Shown here: positions 1 through 8,531 of the stretch, piece after piece
Position numbering within the stretch: position 1 is the first letter of the stretch
Layout: each line of letters begins with the position of its first letter
DNA from: Halopelagius inordinatus
GTDB lineage: Archaea > Halobacteriota > Halobacteria > Halobacteriales > Haloferacaceae
DNA length: 64,000 nucleotides
Direction: 5' to 3'
Assembly (NCBI RefSeq): GCF_900113245.1
Contig: NZ_FOOQ01000001.1
Coordinates: forward strand, 1,178,001 to 1,242,000
Translations under genes and position numbers: made by a program
The notes under the pieces: model-generated
The model's input: only the letters and a program-made list of their open reading frames with translations
Database searches by the model: none
Told to the model about the DNA's origin: nothing

Positions 1-18
1 GACGCGCGGGGTCGCCGT

Positions 19-723
19 TCAGCCGAGTTCGGCCAGCGCCGAATCGACGAGAGCGGCGTCGTAGGTCCAGACGCCGTAGAACGTCCCCTCCGTCCGTTGT
101 TCGGCGACGAGCGCGTTCTTTCTGTCGTCGTCGCCCCCGCCGTCGAAGACGAGAAACCAGTATCGCCCCACGCCGTCCCGGGAGACTGGGTGAAGCGTCA
201 CCTCGCAGTCCGAAAACTCGTCAGTCGCGCCGTCGAAGTCGCAGTAGACGTGGATGTCGAGGTCGGTCTCCGCGGCCATCTGACGGTAGAGCGGCGCCTG
301 CGCGCGGAACGCCGAGAGCGACTGGAAGCCGACGTGGAACGCTCCGCGGCCCGTGCGCCAGGCGCGGTCCTCGAACTCCCGAGAGGTGGCGAGAAGTTGC
401 CGCCGCGTCAGCGAAGCGAACACCGTGTCGTCCAGCAACTCGAAAAGAGCCCGGTACTCCGGGGAGAGTTCCGTCACGTCGTACGGGTGGGTAATCGGCG
501 GCCAGAGAAACGTCTCGAGGTTTTCGAGGGTTATCGCGCCGCGAAACTGCCCGTCTTCGAGAATCGTCAGAAACGGCTCGGGGCCCCCGTTCGGAATCTT
601 CCTGAACTCGACGTCGACGTTCCGCACGTCGAACTGCTCTCTGAAGTCACCCGGCTCTGGAGCGTGGTAGACCACCGTCTTCCGGCGGTTCTCGGCTTCT
701 TCGAGTATCGATGCGAGAGTCAT
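19..723 (-). CDS. DICT-domain sensory protein
   Basis: This 234-residue soluble acidic protein looks like the haloarchaeal DICT sensory family, a predicted ligand-sensing fold found with diguanylate cyclases and two-component proteins. Most of the chain matches the general pattern I recall for DICT: an N-terminal helix, the central F-A-S-L-T-R-R-Q segment near residue 105, and a C-terminal strand/helix ending in a YDAALVD-like segment. There is no membrane segment or signal. The gene lies 42 bp behind an HTH regulator on the same strand, so a sensor/regulator pair in one transcript is likely. Ligand and output are unknown. Confidence 0.72.
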   Translation of the reverse strand: MTLASILEEAENRRKTVVYHAPEPGDFREQFDVRNVDVEFRKIPNGGPEPFLTILEDGQFRGAITLENLETFLWPPITHPYDVTELSPEYRALFELLDDTVFASLTRRQLLATSREFEDRAWRTGRGAFHVGFQSLSAFRAQAPLYRQMAAETDLDIHVYCDFDGATDEFSDCEVTLHPVSRDGVGRYWFLVFDGGGDDDRKNALVAEQRTEGTFYGVWTYDAALVDSALAELG

Positions 724-765
724 GGTTCGTGCCAGCGCTGAACCGTCGTCGCCGAAACGCCGTCG

Positions 766-1170
766 CTACGGGGCCCCCGTCACCTGTTCGTATCGGTAGC
801 CGAGTCGAATCAGGTCGCGGACCGGTTCGGAGAGCGCAGACAGTCGTATCTCGCCGTCGTCGGAGTCGAACCGAACGAGGCCGCTGTCTTCGAGTATCGG
901 CAGGTGGACGTGAAACAGCGCCGTCGCGACTCGCTCTCGGTCCTCGGGGGCGACGACGGCGTTCTCTGTGGCCCACCACCCGACCAGCGTGTCCGCCAAC
1001 TCCGATACCGTCGTCCGGGGGTCGTCCAAGAGCAACCACAGCGTCCGTCGTCTCGTAGTGTTTGCGAGCACTTTGAACAACTGGTCGGTCGGCGGCGCGT
1101 CGTCAGTGACGGTGTCTCCCCACCGTTCGACGTTCACGGGTGCTCCGTCTGAGTCGTTCGTCCCTGTCAT
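766..1170 (-). CDS. Winged-HTH protein of haloarchaeal DUF7344/ArsR-like type
   Basis: This 134-residue DNA-binding protein carries a winged-helix region at about residues 25-80, with the typical 'F-x-V-L-A-N-T-x-R-R-R-T-L' first helix and a 'T-V-S-E-L-A' second helix. It fits the haloarchaeal DUF7344-type regulators that often accompany DICT or HalOD1 sensors. I chose the ATG at 1170; a longer frame reaching 1290 adds 40 residues of Tyr/His-rich, unconserved-looking sequence. The downstream DICT gene (19-723) is the probable partner. Targets are not visible from sequence. Confidence 0.72.
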   Translation of the reverse strand: MTGTNDSDGAPVNVERWGDTVTDDAPPTDQLFKVLANTTRRRTLWLLLDDPRTTVSELADTLVGWWATENAVVAPEDRERVATALFHVHLPILEDSGLVRFDSDDGEIRLSALSEPVRDLIRLGYRYEQVTGAP

Positions 1171-1327
1171 AGATTCCTCCGCGGTCGGGGCGATTACCCC
1201 AGTACTGTATCGAACGTCACCGTATTGATGTTTCGGGTGGGCGGGAGAGACGTGTACGAACGGATATTTTGACATCCCCCATCCGAACAAACCGCCCGTT
1301 CGGCCACAGCTATGGCGAACGAAGCGG

Positions 1328-2530
1328 TCAGTCGTCCGCCGAGAGCGACTGCCCGCCGGTCCGCGAGGGTGCGAGTCGACTGACCGCCCGCGCGGCGACG
1401 AGGGCGATGGCGACTTCGGAGAGCCCGACGGCGAGAAACGCCGCGAGGTAGCCCGCCGTGCTGGTGGCGACGCCCCCGACGACGAACCCGGCGAGAAAGC
1501 CGAGACTGCCGAAGACGTTGAAGCCGCCGAGCGCCGCCCCGCGTTCCTCGGGGGCGGCCACGTCGGTGACGAGCGCCATCGTCGCCGGGGCGACGAGTGC
1601 GCCGAACCCGCCGACGACGACCATCGCGGCCACGGCGAGTCCGAGCGTCGGCGCGAGTCCGACGGCGACGATGGAGAGCCCGAAACAGACGGAGCCGACG
1701 ACGACGGGCGTGAACCGACCGATGCGGTCCGAGAGGATACCGGACGGATACTGTAGGAGTGCGAAGGGTAGGAAGAACGCCGCGAGTGCGAGGCCCGCCC
1801 CGAACGCGTCGAGTCCGAACGTCTCGCGGAAGTAGTAGACGCCGACGAGCGCGAAGAATCCGGCCGTCATGCGGTCGATGAACCCGAACGCGTAGGGGAC
1901 AGCGAGCACTGGCTTCTCGCTCAGTCGGGACAGCGCGGGACCGAGCCGAATCCGGACGCCGTCGGGCGTCCGGTCGGGGGCCGTCGCGACCACCACCGCG
2001 GTGGCAAAGAGGAGAAACGTCGCGCCGTACAGCGGATAAAACGGGTCTACGTCGGCGAGTAGCCCACCGACGACGGACCCGAGCGCCGCCCCGAGACCGA
2101 TGGCGATGCCCGCCGCGCCCATGTTGCGGCCGTTGCCGCCCGAGAGGTCCGCGAGCGCGGTCATAGACAGCGAGAACGCGCCGATAGTCATCGCTCCGCC
2201 GAGGGCGCGAATCAGGAGTATCGCGGAAAACGGGAGTCCGAGAGCGGAGGCGGCGACGAGGAGGAGATAGCCGCCCGCCCCGCCGAGTGCGCCGAGGACG
2301 ACGAGCGGTTTACGCCGTCCGAGAGCGTCGCTCGCGGCCCCCCAGACGCCGGCGAAGACGACGAACGCCGCGAACTCCGCCACGAGAAACCACATCCCCG
2401 CGTTCACGTCACCCGACCCGCCGAGGGCGACGACGAGGTCAGAGACGCCGGGGTAGACGAGCACCTGCGAGACCAACACCGCCCACACGGCGAGGGCAAG
2501 ACGCACGCGTTCGCTCCGTCGTCCGTCCAT
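1328..2530 (-). CDS. MFS transporter
   Basis: A 400-residue polytopic membrane protein with about 12 hydrophobic segments. It has the major-facilitator signature in the loop after TM2 (G-x3-D-A-L-G-R-R-K near residues 62-72) and its half-repeat in the second half (S-D-R-I-G-R). Length and topology match the 12-TM drug/metabolite efflux branch. The substrate cannot be inferred. It is divergent from the Dyp-like lipoprotein gene, with 86 bp between the two start codons. Confidence 0.85.
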   Translation of the reverse strand: MDGRRSERVRLALAVWAVLVSQVLVYPGVSDLVVALGGSGDVNAGMWFLVAEFAAFVVFAGVWGAASDALGRRKPLVVLGALGGAGGYLLLVAASALGLPFSAILLIRALGGAMTIGAFSLSMTALADLSGGNGRNMGAAGIAIGLGAALGSVVGGLLADVDPFYPLYGATFLLFATAVVVATAPDRTPDGVRIRLGPALSRLSEKPVLAVPYAFGFIDRMTAGFFALVGVYYFRETFGLDAFGAGLALAAFFLPFALLQYPSGILSDRIGRFTPVVVGSVCFGLSIVAVGLAPTLGLAVAAMVVVGGFGALVAPATMALVTDVAAPEERGAALGGFNVFGSLGFLAGFVVGGVATSTAGYLAAFLAVGLSEVAIALVAARAVSRLAPSRTGGQSLSADD

Positions 2531-2616
2531 ACGGACACGTCGGCGTCACCGACCAAAAACCGGTCGTTCGCGGGTCGCACCAGAACCCCTTTTTCTCGCA
2601 GTTCCCTACGCTGGGT

Positions 2617-3924
2617 ATGTTCGACGGAGGCGGGACGTCCAGACGCGAGTTCGTGAAGGCAGCCGTCGCCGTCGGCGGCGCGACGGCGCTGTCGGCCTGT
2701 ACGAGCCGCCTCGACGACCGAGAGCCGATTCCGCGAGGGACGACCGACTCCGACTCGCTCCCGAGCAGACAGCACGCGTGGAACGACGTCGTCCGCCGAG
2801 ACGACGACGGCAACGTGGAACTGCCGCGCCATCAGGTGTTTCTGTATCTGACGCTCCCGGGCGACGGGCCGCCGAGCGACGAGGACCGACGCACCGTCGA
2901 GTCCGCCTTCCGAACGCTCGACGAGGCGTACGAACGGAGCAACGAAGGCGTCGTCTACTCCGTCGCTTACTCGCCGCGGTACTTCTCGCGGTTCGACGCT
3001 CCCCTTCCGGAGGGCATCGACCTGCCCGAACCGCGGTCGCTATCGTCGTTCGAGACGCCCGAGTTCGACCGACAGGACGCCCTCGTCCACCTCGCCTCGG
3101 ACCGCGCGGACGCCGTCCTCGAAGCCGAGCAAGCCCTCCGCGGGGAGTCCGAGACGGCCAACGGAATCGAGGTCGAATCGACGTTGACCGACGTGTTCGA
3201 CGTCGATTCGCGCCGGACGGGGTTCGTCGGGCCGGGGATGCCCGCCGAGAGACAGGACGGGCTGAAGGGGATTCCGGACACCAACCCGGTGCCCGAGGAG
3301 TCGCCGCTGTTCATGGGGTTCAAAGCCGGGTTCGCGAAGACGCAGGCGACAGAAGACTACGTCACGATAGGCGAGGGGCCGTTCGCCGGCGGGACGACGA
3401 AGCACGTCTCGAACGTCCGCCAACGCCTGCAGGACTGGTACGTCGAACAGGACTTCGACGACCGGGTGTCCGAGATGTTCTCGCCCGTCCACGCGTCGGA
3501 GGGACTCGTCGAGGGCGTCGGCGAGAACCTCGGTGACGACAGCGGAGTGACCGACGAGATGGTGGACGACATCCGAGACCACGCGATGGAGTTCGGACGC
3601 GTCGGCCACGCGCAGAAGGCCGCGCGAGCGAACCGCGACGAGGAGGGGAACGTCCGCATCCTGCGCCGCCACGTCGAGTCCACGGACGACGACACGGCGA
3701 GTCTTCACTTCCCGACGCTCCAACGGCGTATCTCCGACTTCGAGGAGGTCCGAGCGGCGATGAACGGCGACGACCTGACGGACGTGCCCACCATCCGCCA
3801 GCGAGTGAACAACGGTATCTTGGAGTATATCTTCGTGAAACACCGCGGGAACTTCCTCGTCCCGCCGCGAGAACTCAGGGCGCTTCCGACGCCGACGGGC
3901 GACGTTCCGGGACTGGACGGCTGA
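2617..3924 (+). CDS. Tat-exported Dyp-type peroxidase-like lipoprotein
   Basis: A 435-residue protein with a twin-arginine signal (R9-R10) and a lipobox ending at Cys28, so it is predicted to be exported folded and lipid-anchored. The body resembles Dyp-type/EfeB heme peroxidases: a G-G-T strand followed by an R-x-R-L-x-x-W helix, a G-H-A-Q-K-A-A-R-A-N segment resembling the proximal His 'H-I-R-K-x-x-P-R' motif, and a terminal L-H-F-x-x-L-Q-R strand. The usual distal G-F-x-D-G motif is changed to G-F-V-G-P-G, so peroxidase activity is uncertain. I chose the ATG at 2617 because it begins the Tat signal; the upstream extension is Arg-rich shadow of the opposite MFS gene. Confidence 0.72.
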   Translation: MFDGGGTSRREFVKAAVAVGGATALSACTSRLDDREPIPRGTTDSDSLPSRQHAWNDVVRRDDDGNVELPRHQVFLYLTLPGDGPPSDEDRRTVESAFRTLDEAYERSNEGVVYSVAYSPRYFSRFDAPLPEGIDLPEPRSLSSFETPEFDRQDALVHLASDRADAVLEAEQALRGESETANGIEVESTLTDVFDVDSRRTGFVGPGMPAERQDGLKGIPDTNPVPEESPLFMGFKAGFAKTQATEDYVTIGEGPFAGGTTKHVSNVRQRLQDWYVEQDFDDRVSEMFSPVHASEGLVEGVGENLGDDSGVTDEMVDDIRDHAMEFGRVGHAQKAARANRDEEGNVRILRRHVESTDDDTASLHFPTLQRRISDFEEVRAAMNGDDLTDVPTIRQRVNNGILEYIFVKHRGNFLVPPRELRALPTPTGDVPGLDG

Positions 3925-4013
3925 ACCGCGACCCGCGAGAGCAGCCGGTGGTCTCGAAACCGTCCTCGGAGCGACTCAGCGTCGAGTGAGCGAATCGACT
4001 GCCGTCCGCGACG

Positions 4014-4436
4014 CTACCGGGCGTCTGTTTCGGCCGGCGGCCGAGTGTACCAGAGCGCCCACAGAATCAACACGCCCTGGAGCGGAAGCCGTCCCCACCG
4101 AACGAGGCCGGATGGGTCGCCGCCGCCCGGCATTCCCTCTACGACGACTCCGTGGGTCGCCATGTAGACGTTCGCCGGGAAGACTGCGACGAGCAACGCG
4201 ACCGTTCCCCACGCCGCGTACCGTCGGGTCCGGGGAATCAACAGCCCGATTCCGACGGCTATCTCCGCGAGGCCGGACAGATACACGAGTGCGAGTGCGG
4301 CCGGAAAGACCGGCGGGACTATCTGGACGTACAACTCCGGGACGACGAAATGCAGTACGCCCGCGACGACGTACGCCGGAGCCATCAGGTAGAGCAACGG
4401 CCGCTTGAGACGGCGTAGAATATCGCCGAGTTCCAT
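4014..4436 (-). CDS. DoxX-family membrane protein
   Basis: A 140-residue integral membrane protein with four hydrophobic segments and a DoxX-like 'L-x-G-L-A-E-I-A-V-G-I-G-L-L-I-P' stretch in the middle. DoxX proteins are subunits or partners of quinone and thiol redox systems. It starts 15 bp after the stop of a DsbA-like thiol oxidoreductase gene, so the two probably form an operon. A role in reoxidising the DsbA partner is inference. Family assignment is fairly firm. Confidence 0.78.
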   Translation of the reverse strand: MELGDILRRLKRPLLYLMAPAYVVAGVLHFVVPELYVQIVPPVFPAALALVYLSGLAEIAVGIGLLIPRTRRYAAWGTVALLVAVFPANVYMATHGVVVEGMPGGGDPSGLVRWGRLPLQGVLILWALWYTRPPAETDAR

Positions 4437-4451
4437 CGAAATCTCCCCCGC

Positions 4452-5111
4452 TTACAGCTTGCGTTCGATGGCCGACGAGATGGCGTCGTAGCTGTAGGCG
4501 TCCAACGCCTCGCCGCCGACGACGACGGTGGGCGTCGAACTGTAGCCGTTCTCGGTGGCGCGGGTTCGACCCGCCTCGACGACCGGTCGGTACGTGTCCT
4601 GTTCGACGGCGGCCATGACCTGACAGCCGTCCACGTCGTGGTCCTCCGCGGCGTCGTGGACGAGTTGGTGGCCCGAACTCGTGAGTTGGTCCTGCTCTTC
4701 GAACAGCGACTCGGCGTACTCGAAGAACGTCTCCGAGTCGGTCCGGTCTTGGACGGCCCGCGCGGCGACGGCACCGCCCCACGACCACTGCTCGTTCACT
4801 GGAAGCGGGAAGTCGAAAAAGCGGTACTGGACGTCGCCCGAGGCGACGTAGTCTTCGCGTATCTGCGGGAAGATGTCGGTGCTGTACGTCGCGCAGTGCG
4901 GGCACGCGAAGTCCTCGTAGGCGTCCACCGTCACGGGCGCGTCGTCGGGTCCGAGCGTCGGGTGCGGGAGTTCCTGCACCGTCTCTTGCTCTCCGACGTC
5001 GCAGGAGGGCTTTGCGCCGCCCGACGAACCGGGGAGGCTTCCGAGGCAACCGGCCGTGGCAGCGAGTGCGCCACCCGTCGCGGCGAGGAGGGCGCGTCGA
5101 CTCGTTCGCAT
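4452..5111 (-). CDS. DsbA-family thioredoxin-fold lipoprotein
   Basis: A 219-residue exported thiol-disulfide oxidoreductase. The N-terminus carries R5-R6 and a lipobox ending at Cys22; the thioredoxin fold follows with the active site C70-P-H-C73 after an 'A-Y-E-D-F' strand, as in haloarchaeal DsbA/DSBA oxidoreductases. A cis-Pro segment 'S-S-T-P-T-V-V-V' lies near the C-terminus. It probably forms disulfides in surface proteins. The TATA-like element at 5133-5140 lies 22-30 bp upstream, suggesting a leaderless message. The DoxX gene follows immediately. Confidence 0.88.
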   Translation of the reverse strand: MRTSRRALLAATGGALAATAGCLGSLPGSSGGAKPSCDVGEQETVQELPHPTLGPDDAPVTVDAYEDFACPHCATYSTDIFPQIREDYVASGDVQYRFFDFPLPVNEQWSWGGAVAARAVQDRTDSETFFEYAESLFEEQDQLTSSGHQLVHDAAEDHDVDGCQVMAAVEQDTYRPVVEAGRTRATENGYSSTPTVVVGGEALDAYSYDAISSAIERKL

Positions 5112-5132
5112 ACCCGACAGGAAGGAGTCCCG

Positions 5133-5140
5133 CTATTTAG
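5133..5140 (-). promoter_or_regulatory. TATA-like box for the DsbA-like gene
   Basis: The sequence reads ctaaatag on the minus strand and sits 22-30 bp upstream of the ATG at 5111, the spacing expected for a leaderless haloarchaeal transcript. Seen in sequence; function inferred. Confidence 0.45.
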
Positions 5141-5195
5141 GCCCACCGAGGCGTCGCGAGACACGCCTTTACGCCCGGCGCGCGTACTCGAATAT

Positions 5196-5552
5196 ATGCC
5201 AGTCATTGACTATCGAGGTACGGAGATAGAGTGCGAGCGGGGAGAGGTCCTCCGGGATGCCCTGTTAGCGGCCGGTGAGACGCCGCACAACGGGGGGTCG
5301 AAGCTGCTCAACTGCCGCGGCCACGCGACGTGCGGGACGTGCGCCGTCTCGGTCGAAGGCGAGGTGTCGGACCCCGACTCCCGCGAACGGAGGCGTCTGT
5401 CCGCGCCGCCGCACGACGCCGACTCGGGGGTGCGACTCGCCTGTCAGACGCGCGTTCTCGGCGACGTGACGGTCACGAAGCACCCCGGCTTCTGGGGTCA
5501 ACACGTGGACGACGCGGAGACGGCGGCGGGCGGAGACCAAAGCCCGGAGTGA
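5196..5552 (+). CDS. Plant-type [2Fe-2S] ferredoxin
   Basis: A 118-residue one-electron carrier. Four cysteines follow the plant/halobacterial spacing: C40-x5-C46-x2-C49-x33-C83, in the contexts N-C-R-G-H-A-T-C-G-T-C and L-A-C-Q-T. Unlike the main haloarchaeal ferredoxin it lacks the long acidic N-terminal insertion, so it is an accessory ferredoxin, resembling the 2Fe-2S proteins often called Fer2/Fdx paralogues. The ATG at 5196 starts the beta-grasp fold; a Cctttac TATA-like element lies about 25 bp upstream. The electron partner is not evident. Confidence 0.88.
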   Translation: MPVIDYRGTEIECERGEVLRDALLAAGETPHNGGSKLLNCRGHATCGTCAVSVEGEVSDPDSRERRRLSAPPHDADSGVRLACQTRVLGDVTVTKHPGFWGQHVDDAETAAGGDQSPE

Positions 5553-5564
5553 GTCGGAGTCGCG

Positions 5565-6128
5565 TCACGTCCGCGCGCGTTCGCGCCACGCGAGGATGTC
5601 GTCTCGGTCGCGGGTGCCGTCGGGCAGGTCGGAGAGAGGGAACCACTCGGCCGCCGAAATCTCGCCGTCGGGGTCGCGAACCGACAGGTCGAGTTGGGTC
5701 GCCGCGGCCTCGAAGACGGGAAGGACGCCCCACGTCGAGTGGTCCTCGCAGGCGATGTCGATTCGGTTCGCCATAGCGAGTCCGCGGTAGTCCGCCGAGA
5801 CGCCCGCCTCCTCTTCGAGTTCGCGTTCCGCCGCCTCGCGGTAGGTCTCTCCCCGCCGCAGTTCGCCGCCAGGTAACACCCACATGCCGGCGCCCTCGTG
5901 TCTGACGAGGAGTACCTCCCCGGTGTCGCGGTGGACGATGGTCTGTGCGCCGTAGGGTGTCCCGGTGGATTTCACTCGCCGCGCGAGCGTTCGAAACCGA
6001 CGCCTGCCGACGCGGCGGGTGTGCGTCCGCCGGAGAAAGTCCGAATGCCGCTGTCTGAGTCTGTGGTACGCCTGTTCCGCGCTCTGTGTCGCCTCGTCGG
6101 CGAGAAACCAGAGGCCGTCGACCGTCAT
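5565..6128 (-). CDS. NUDIX hydrolase
   Basis: A 187-residue hydrolase of nucleoside diphosphate-linked compounds. The complete Nudix box, G88-x5-E94-x7-R102-E-L-x-E-E-x-G109-V, is present and provides the Mg-binding glutamates. An N-terminal helical extension of about 50 residues precedes the Nudix fold; this extension is common in haloarchaeal homologues that I recall. Substrate is unknown. It converges with the ferredoxin gene (12 bp between stops). Confidence 0.88.
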   Translation of the reverse strand: MTVDGLWFLADEATQSAEQAYHRLRQRHSDFLRRTHTRRVGRRRFRTLARRVKSTGTPYGAQTIVHRDTGEVLLVRHEGAGMWVLPGGELRRGETYREAAERELEEEAGVSADYRGLAMANRIDIACEDHSTWGVLPVFEAAATQLDLSVRDPDGEISAAEWFPLSDLPDGTRDRDDILAWRERART

Positions 6129-6376
6129 CTATCGGCGGCGAACCGAACGCGGTTCGCCGGCGGGACTGCGTCTCGCTCCGTCGGAGGGACGACTCTGTCG
6201 AACGTCCGTGGTCTGCATGGGCGCGATTCGACCCGGTCGATAAAGGAGGCTTCGTTCGGGACGCCCGGCGGGTCGGCGGCAGTCTCGGCGACGCAGTCGT
6301 CGTCCACGTCGGGAAGCCAACGGCGGGCAGTCGTCGAATCAGTCCATTTTTGACCGTTCGGAGCGACCGTTTGGCC

Positions 6377-6568
6377 ATGTCCTTCGAAAAAGAAGACACC
6401 GTCGTCCTGCACGACAAACACAGCGAGTTCGACGGCGAAGTCGGAACCATCACGCAGGTCGTAGAGACGATGTTCGGCGACCCGACGTACACCGTGAGCT
6501 TCGACGACGGACAGGAAGTCGGCATCTCCGAGGACCAACTCGACGCGGCCGACGAAGACGAAGAATAA
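6377..6568 (+). CDS. DUF1918-like small beta-barrel protein
   Basis: A 63-residue acidic protein. It reads as a small SH3/KOW-like barrel: V-V-L-H-D near the start, a G-x-V-G-T-I turn, then a T-Y-T-V-S-F-D-D-G-Q-E strand pair and an acidic tail. I recall haloarchaeal homologues labelled DUF1918. Function is not established; KOW-like folds often bind RNA or proteins. The ATG at 6377 is favoured because the upstream part of the frame is shadow of the NUDIX gene. Confidence 0.7.
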   Translation: MSFEKEDTVVLHDKHSEFDGEVGTITQVVETMFGDPTYTVSFDDGQEVGISEDQLDAADEDEE

Positions 6569-6607
6569 GCGGGCTTTTCCGCGCGCGGTGCGAACCCACA
6601 ACGAAGA

Positions 6608-7054
6608 ATGCCGCGCGTCCCGTTCCACTACGTAGACCTTCGCACGTTCTGCTACGCGACCGAAGACGAGAAGCGCGTCGAAGACGCGCTTCGAGCCTTT
6701 CTCCCCGAGGAGTTCGAGGTCGAACGCACCGTCAGCACCGGCCACCACGGTGACCGAATCGTGGTCCTCTCGGCGCGCGTCGAGAACGCCACCGACGTTC
6801 GCCACGTCCTCGCGCGACTCTCGGACCTGCCCGACTTCGAGGGGCTTCTCGACGAACTCGACGACCGAGTCACCGAGAACTGCGAACTGTTCATGCGGTT
6901 GGACAAACAGGCCGCGTTCAAAGGCGACGTCCGCCGCGGCGGCGGACTCACGCTCCGCGCGAAAGTCGAAGCCTACCCGGCGAAAAAAGAGACTGCCGTC
7001 GAGAGCGCCCGCGAGGCCCTCGAACAGGCTTCGGAGTTGGACTCGGACGACTGA
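6608..7054 (+). CDS. Archaeal RNA-binding protein of the predicted exosome-subunit family (COG1325-like)
   Basis: A 148-residue protein with the composition and layout of archaeal COG1325/PF01877 proteins: an N-terminal 'Y-V-D-L-R-T-F-C-Y-A-T-E-D' strand, a G-H-H-G-D turn, then an L-F-M-R-L-D-K-Q-x-A segment and a V-x-A-Y-P-A-K strand. The family is predicted to bind RNA and is often found near exosome or ribosome genes in other archaea. It follows the DUF1918-like gene by 39 bp and may be co-transcribed. The role is predicted, not proven. Confidence 0.75.
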   Translation: MPRVPFHYVDLRTFCYATEDEKRVEDALRAFLPEEFEVERTVSTGHHGDRIVVLSARVENATDVRHVLARLSDLPDFEGLLDELDDRVTENCELFMRLDKQAAFKGDVRRGGGLTLRAKVEAYPAKKETAVESAREALEQASELDSDD

Positions 7055-7618
7055 TCACTCGTCGCGCCACTTGATCGAACAGCCCTGCGAGGGCGTCTCC
7101 TCTACGGGTATCTCCTCGTCTCTCAGCACCGCTTCGACGGCGGTTCGCATCTCGTACTCCGTCGGTTCCTCGTCGGGGGACATCGCGTCGTCGATGCGCG
7201 AGTGAAAGACGAGTTCGAAGCCCTCGTCGGTGCGTTCGAAGAGGAACGGGTCGGGCGTACAGACCGCACCGTACTCTCGGGCGACGGTTTGGGACTCGTC
7301 GCGGAGGTAGGCGGTGAATCGAACCTCGCCCTCCTCGACGCGTTCGCGCATCGCCTCGTAGGAGTCGTCCGGGTACTCCTCGGCGTCGTTCGGGTTGATG
7401 CCGACGACGGCGAGTCCGTCGTAGGAGTCCGCGAGGTGGTTCAACTCCTCGCGTTTCGCCTCCGCGTACGGGCAGTGGTTGCAGGTGAACACGACGAGCA
7501 ACGCCTCCGCGTCGGCGAAGGAGTCGAGCGAGTACGTCCGCCCGTCCGCGCCCGGAAGCGAGAAGAACGGCGCGTCGTCGCCGCGGGACAGTTCGGAGTC
7601 TGACCGTTTCAAGACCAT
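7055..7618 (-). CDS. Thioredoxin/AhpC-TSA-like redox protein
   Basis: A 187-residue redoxin. The active site reads F-T-C46-N-H-C49-P-Y-A, followed by the E-x-x-x-L helix and a V-G-I-N-P-N-D strand; a 'V-C-T-P-D-P-F-L-F' segment supplies the cis-Pro region. The pattern matches AhpC/TSA-type thioredoxin family proteins that reduce peroxides or disulfides in the cytosol. There is no export signal. The ATG at 7618 is chosen; the longer frame upstream is Arg-rich shadow of the next gene. Its stop touches the stop of the RNA-binding protein gene (convergent). Confidence 0.82.
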   Translation of the reverse strand: MVLKRSDSELSRGDDAPFFSLPGADGRTYSLDSFADAEALLVVFTCNHCPYAEAKREELNHLADSYDGLAVVGINPNDAEEYPDDSYEAMRERVEEGEVRFTAYLRDESQTVAREYGAVCTPDPFLFERTDEGFELVFHSRIDDAMSPDEEPTEYEMRTAVEAVLRDEEIPVEETPSQGCSIKWRDE

Positions 7619-7656
7619 ACCCGCGGGTTGGCGCGCCGGACAAAAAGTCGTTGCCG

Positions 7657-8082
7657 CTACTCGACGCTGACGAGGTAGACGGCGACGAGAGCGAGACCGA
7701 TTCCGAGCATCTTGCGGGCGGTGAGCGACTCGTTCAGGAAGACGATTCCGATGACGGAACTGAGAACGAGGAACATCCCGAAGACGGGCGAGACGATACT
7801 CACGGGCCCCATCGAGAGGGCGCGGTAGTACGCGAGTATGCCGACGGTGAGGCAGATGCCCGCAAAGAGGACGTACTTCGCTTTCGGATGTGAGAGATAC
7901 GAGACGGCGTCGCTGTCGTTGTAGACGACGACGCCGACGGTGGCGGCGACGAGAACGGTGTTCGCCATCAACGCGGCGACGTTGCTCGGTATCTTCGGCG
8001 ACCCCGTCGTAGCGATGCTCATCAGGGGCGCGACGAGTGAGTAGGCGACGAGAGCGAGAACCGCCCACAGCATATAGTTCAT
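7657..8082 (-). CDS. EamA/DMT-type small membrane transporter
   Basis: A 141-residue protein with four or five predicted TM segments, equal to one EamA repeat of the drug/metabolite transporter superfamily. The segment 'L-S-M-G-P-V-S-I-V-S-P-V-F' is typical of the repeat's end, and the tail 'F-L-N-E-S-L-T-A-R-K-M-L-G-I' is the EamA signature. Half-size members act as dimers. The ATG at 8082 is chosen over an upstream start (8163) that adds a basic, unlikely N-terminus. Substrate unknown. It sits 38 bp upstream of the redoxin gene on the same strand. Confidence 0.8.
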   Translation of the reverse strand: MNYMLWAVLALVAYSLVAPLMSIATTGSPKIPSNVAALMANTVLVAATVGVVVYNDSDAVSYLSHPKAKYVLFAGICLTVGILAYYRALSMGPVSIVSPVFGMFLVLSSVIGIVFLNESLTARKMLGIGLALVAVYLVSVE

Positions 8083-8212
8083 CGACCGGGTCGTTCGGAC
8101 CCTCGGGGGTTGACCGTTTCGAACCGCTCTGCGGACCAGACGCGGACGTACGTATATATACATGCAGATATTCTACGAGAATCTAACGGATTATGCCGAA
8201 TAGTGGCCTACA

Positions 8213-8218
8213 CTTATA
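8213..8218 (+). promoter_or_regulatory. TATA box for the small zinc protein gene
   Basis: CTTATA lies 25-30 bp before the ATG at 8243 in an otherwise AT-rich 160-bp divergent spacer (8083-8242). Position fits a leaderless transcript. A second run, gtatatatac at 8150-8159, may serve the divergent EamA gene. Confidence 0.5.
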
Positions 8219-8242
8219 CCAAAAGAACGCGTATATGTGTGT

Positions 8243-8440
8243 ATGTCCGAGTCAGAAACTCCCTCGGTGGTGGCGTACAGTTGGGACGACCCGAGCGTCT
8301 GTCCGTTCTGTCGGACCGAGTTGGACGACCCCGGAGAGGGGTTCGTGACTCACATCGGAGAGAGCCCCGTCTGCCGGGAGGGGTTCGACCAGTGGCGAAG
8401 TTCCGTCTCGAACGACATCGGCGGCGAGTGGTCCGGATAG
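8243..8440 (+). CDS. Small haloarchaeal zinc-finger-like protein (DUF7501-like)
   Basis: A 65-residue protein with a C-P-F-C pair and a third Cys in 'S-P-V-C' preceded by H-I, giving a C-x2-C...H-x6-C set that could bind zinc. It ends with a conserved-looking 'D-I-G-G-E-W-S-G' tail. From memory it resembles haloarchaeal family DUF7501; this name is not verified. Function is unknown. A TATA box sits 25-30 bp upstream of the ATG at 8243. Confidence 0.68.
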   Translation: MSESETPSVVAYSWDDPSVCPFCRTELDDPGEGFVTHIGESPVCREGFDQWRSSVSNDIGGEWSG

Positions 8441-8531
8441 CGCGTTTCTGGCGGTCCGCCGGACTCCCGAACCGCGCGCTCCGACGAGCCCTCACGGGTC
8501 AGGTCCCTCGCCGGTTCGAGTCACGTCGCCC

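Noticed and set aside
97-741. 214-codon open frame on the plus strand opposite the DICT gene
   Set aside because: Arg/Val-rich shadow of the DICT coding strand; no motif, no promoter.
3976-5049. Long Arg-rich open frame on the minus strand over the DoxX/DsbA genes
   Set aside because: Shadow of the correct frames of the two genes; typical of GC-rich DNA.
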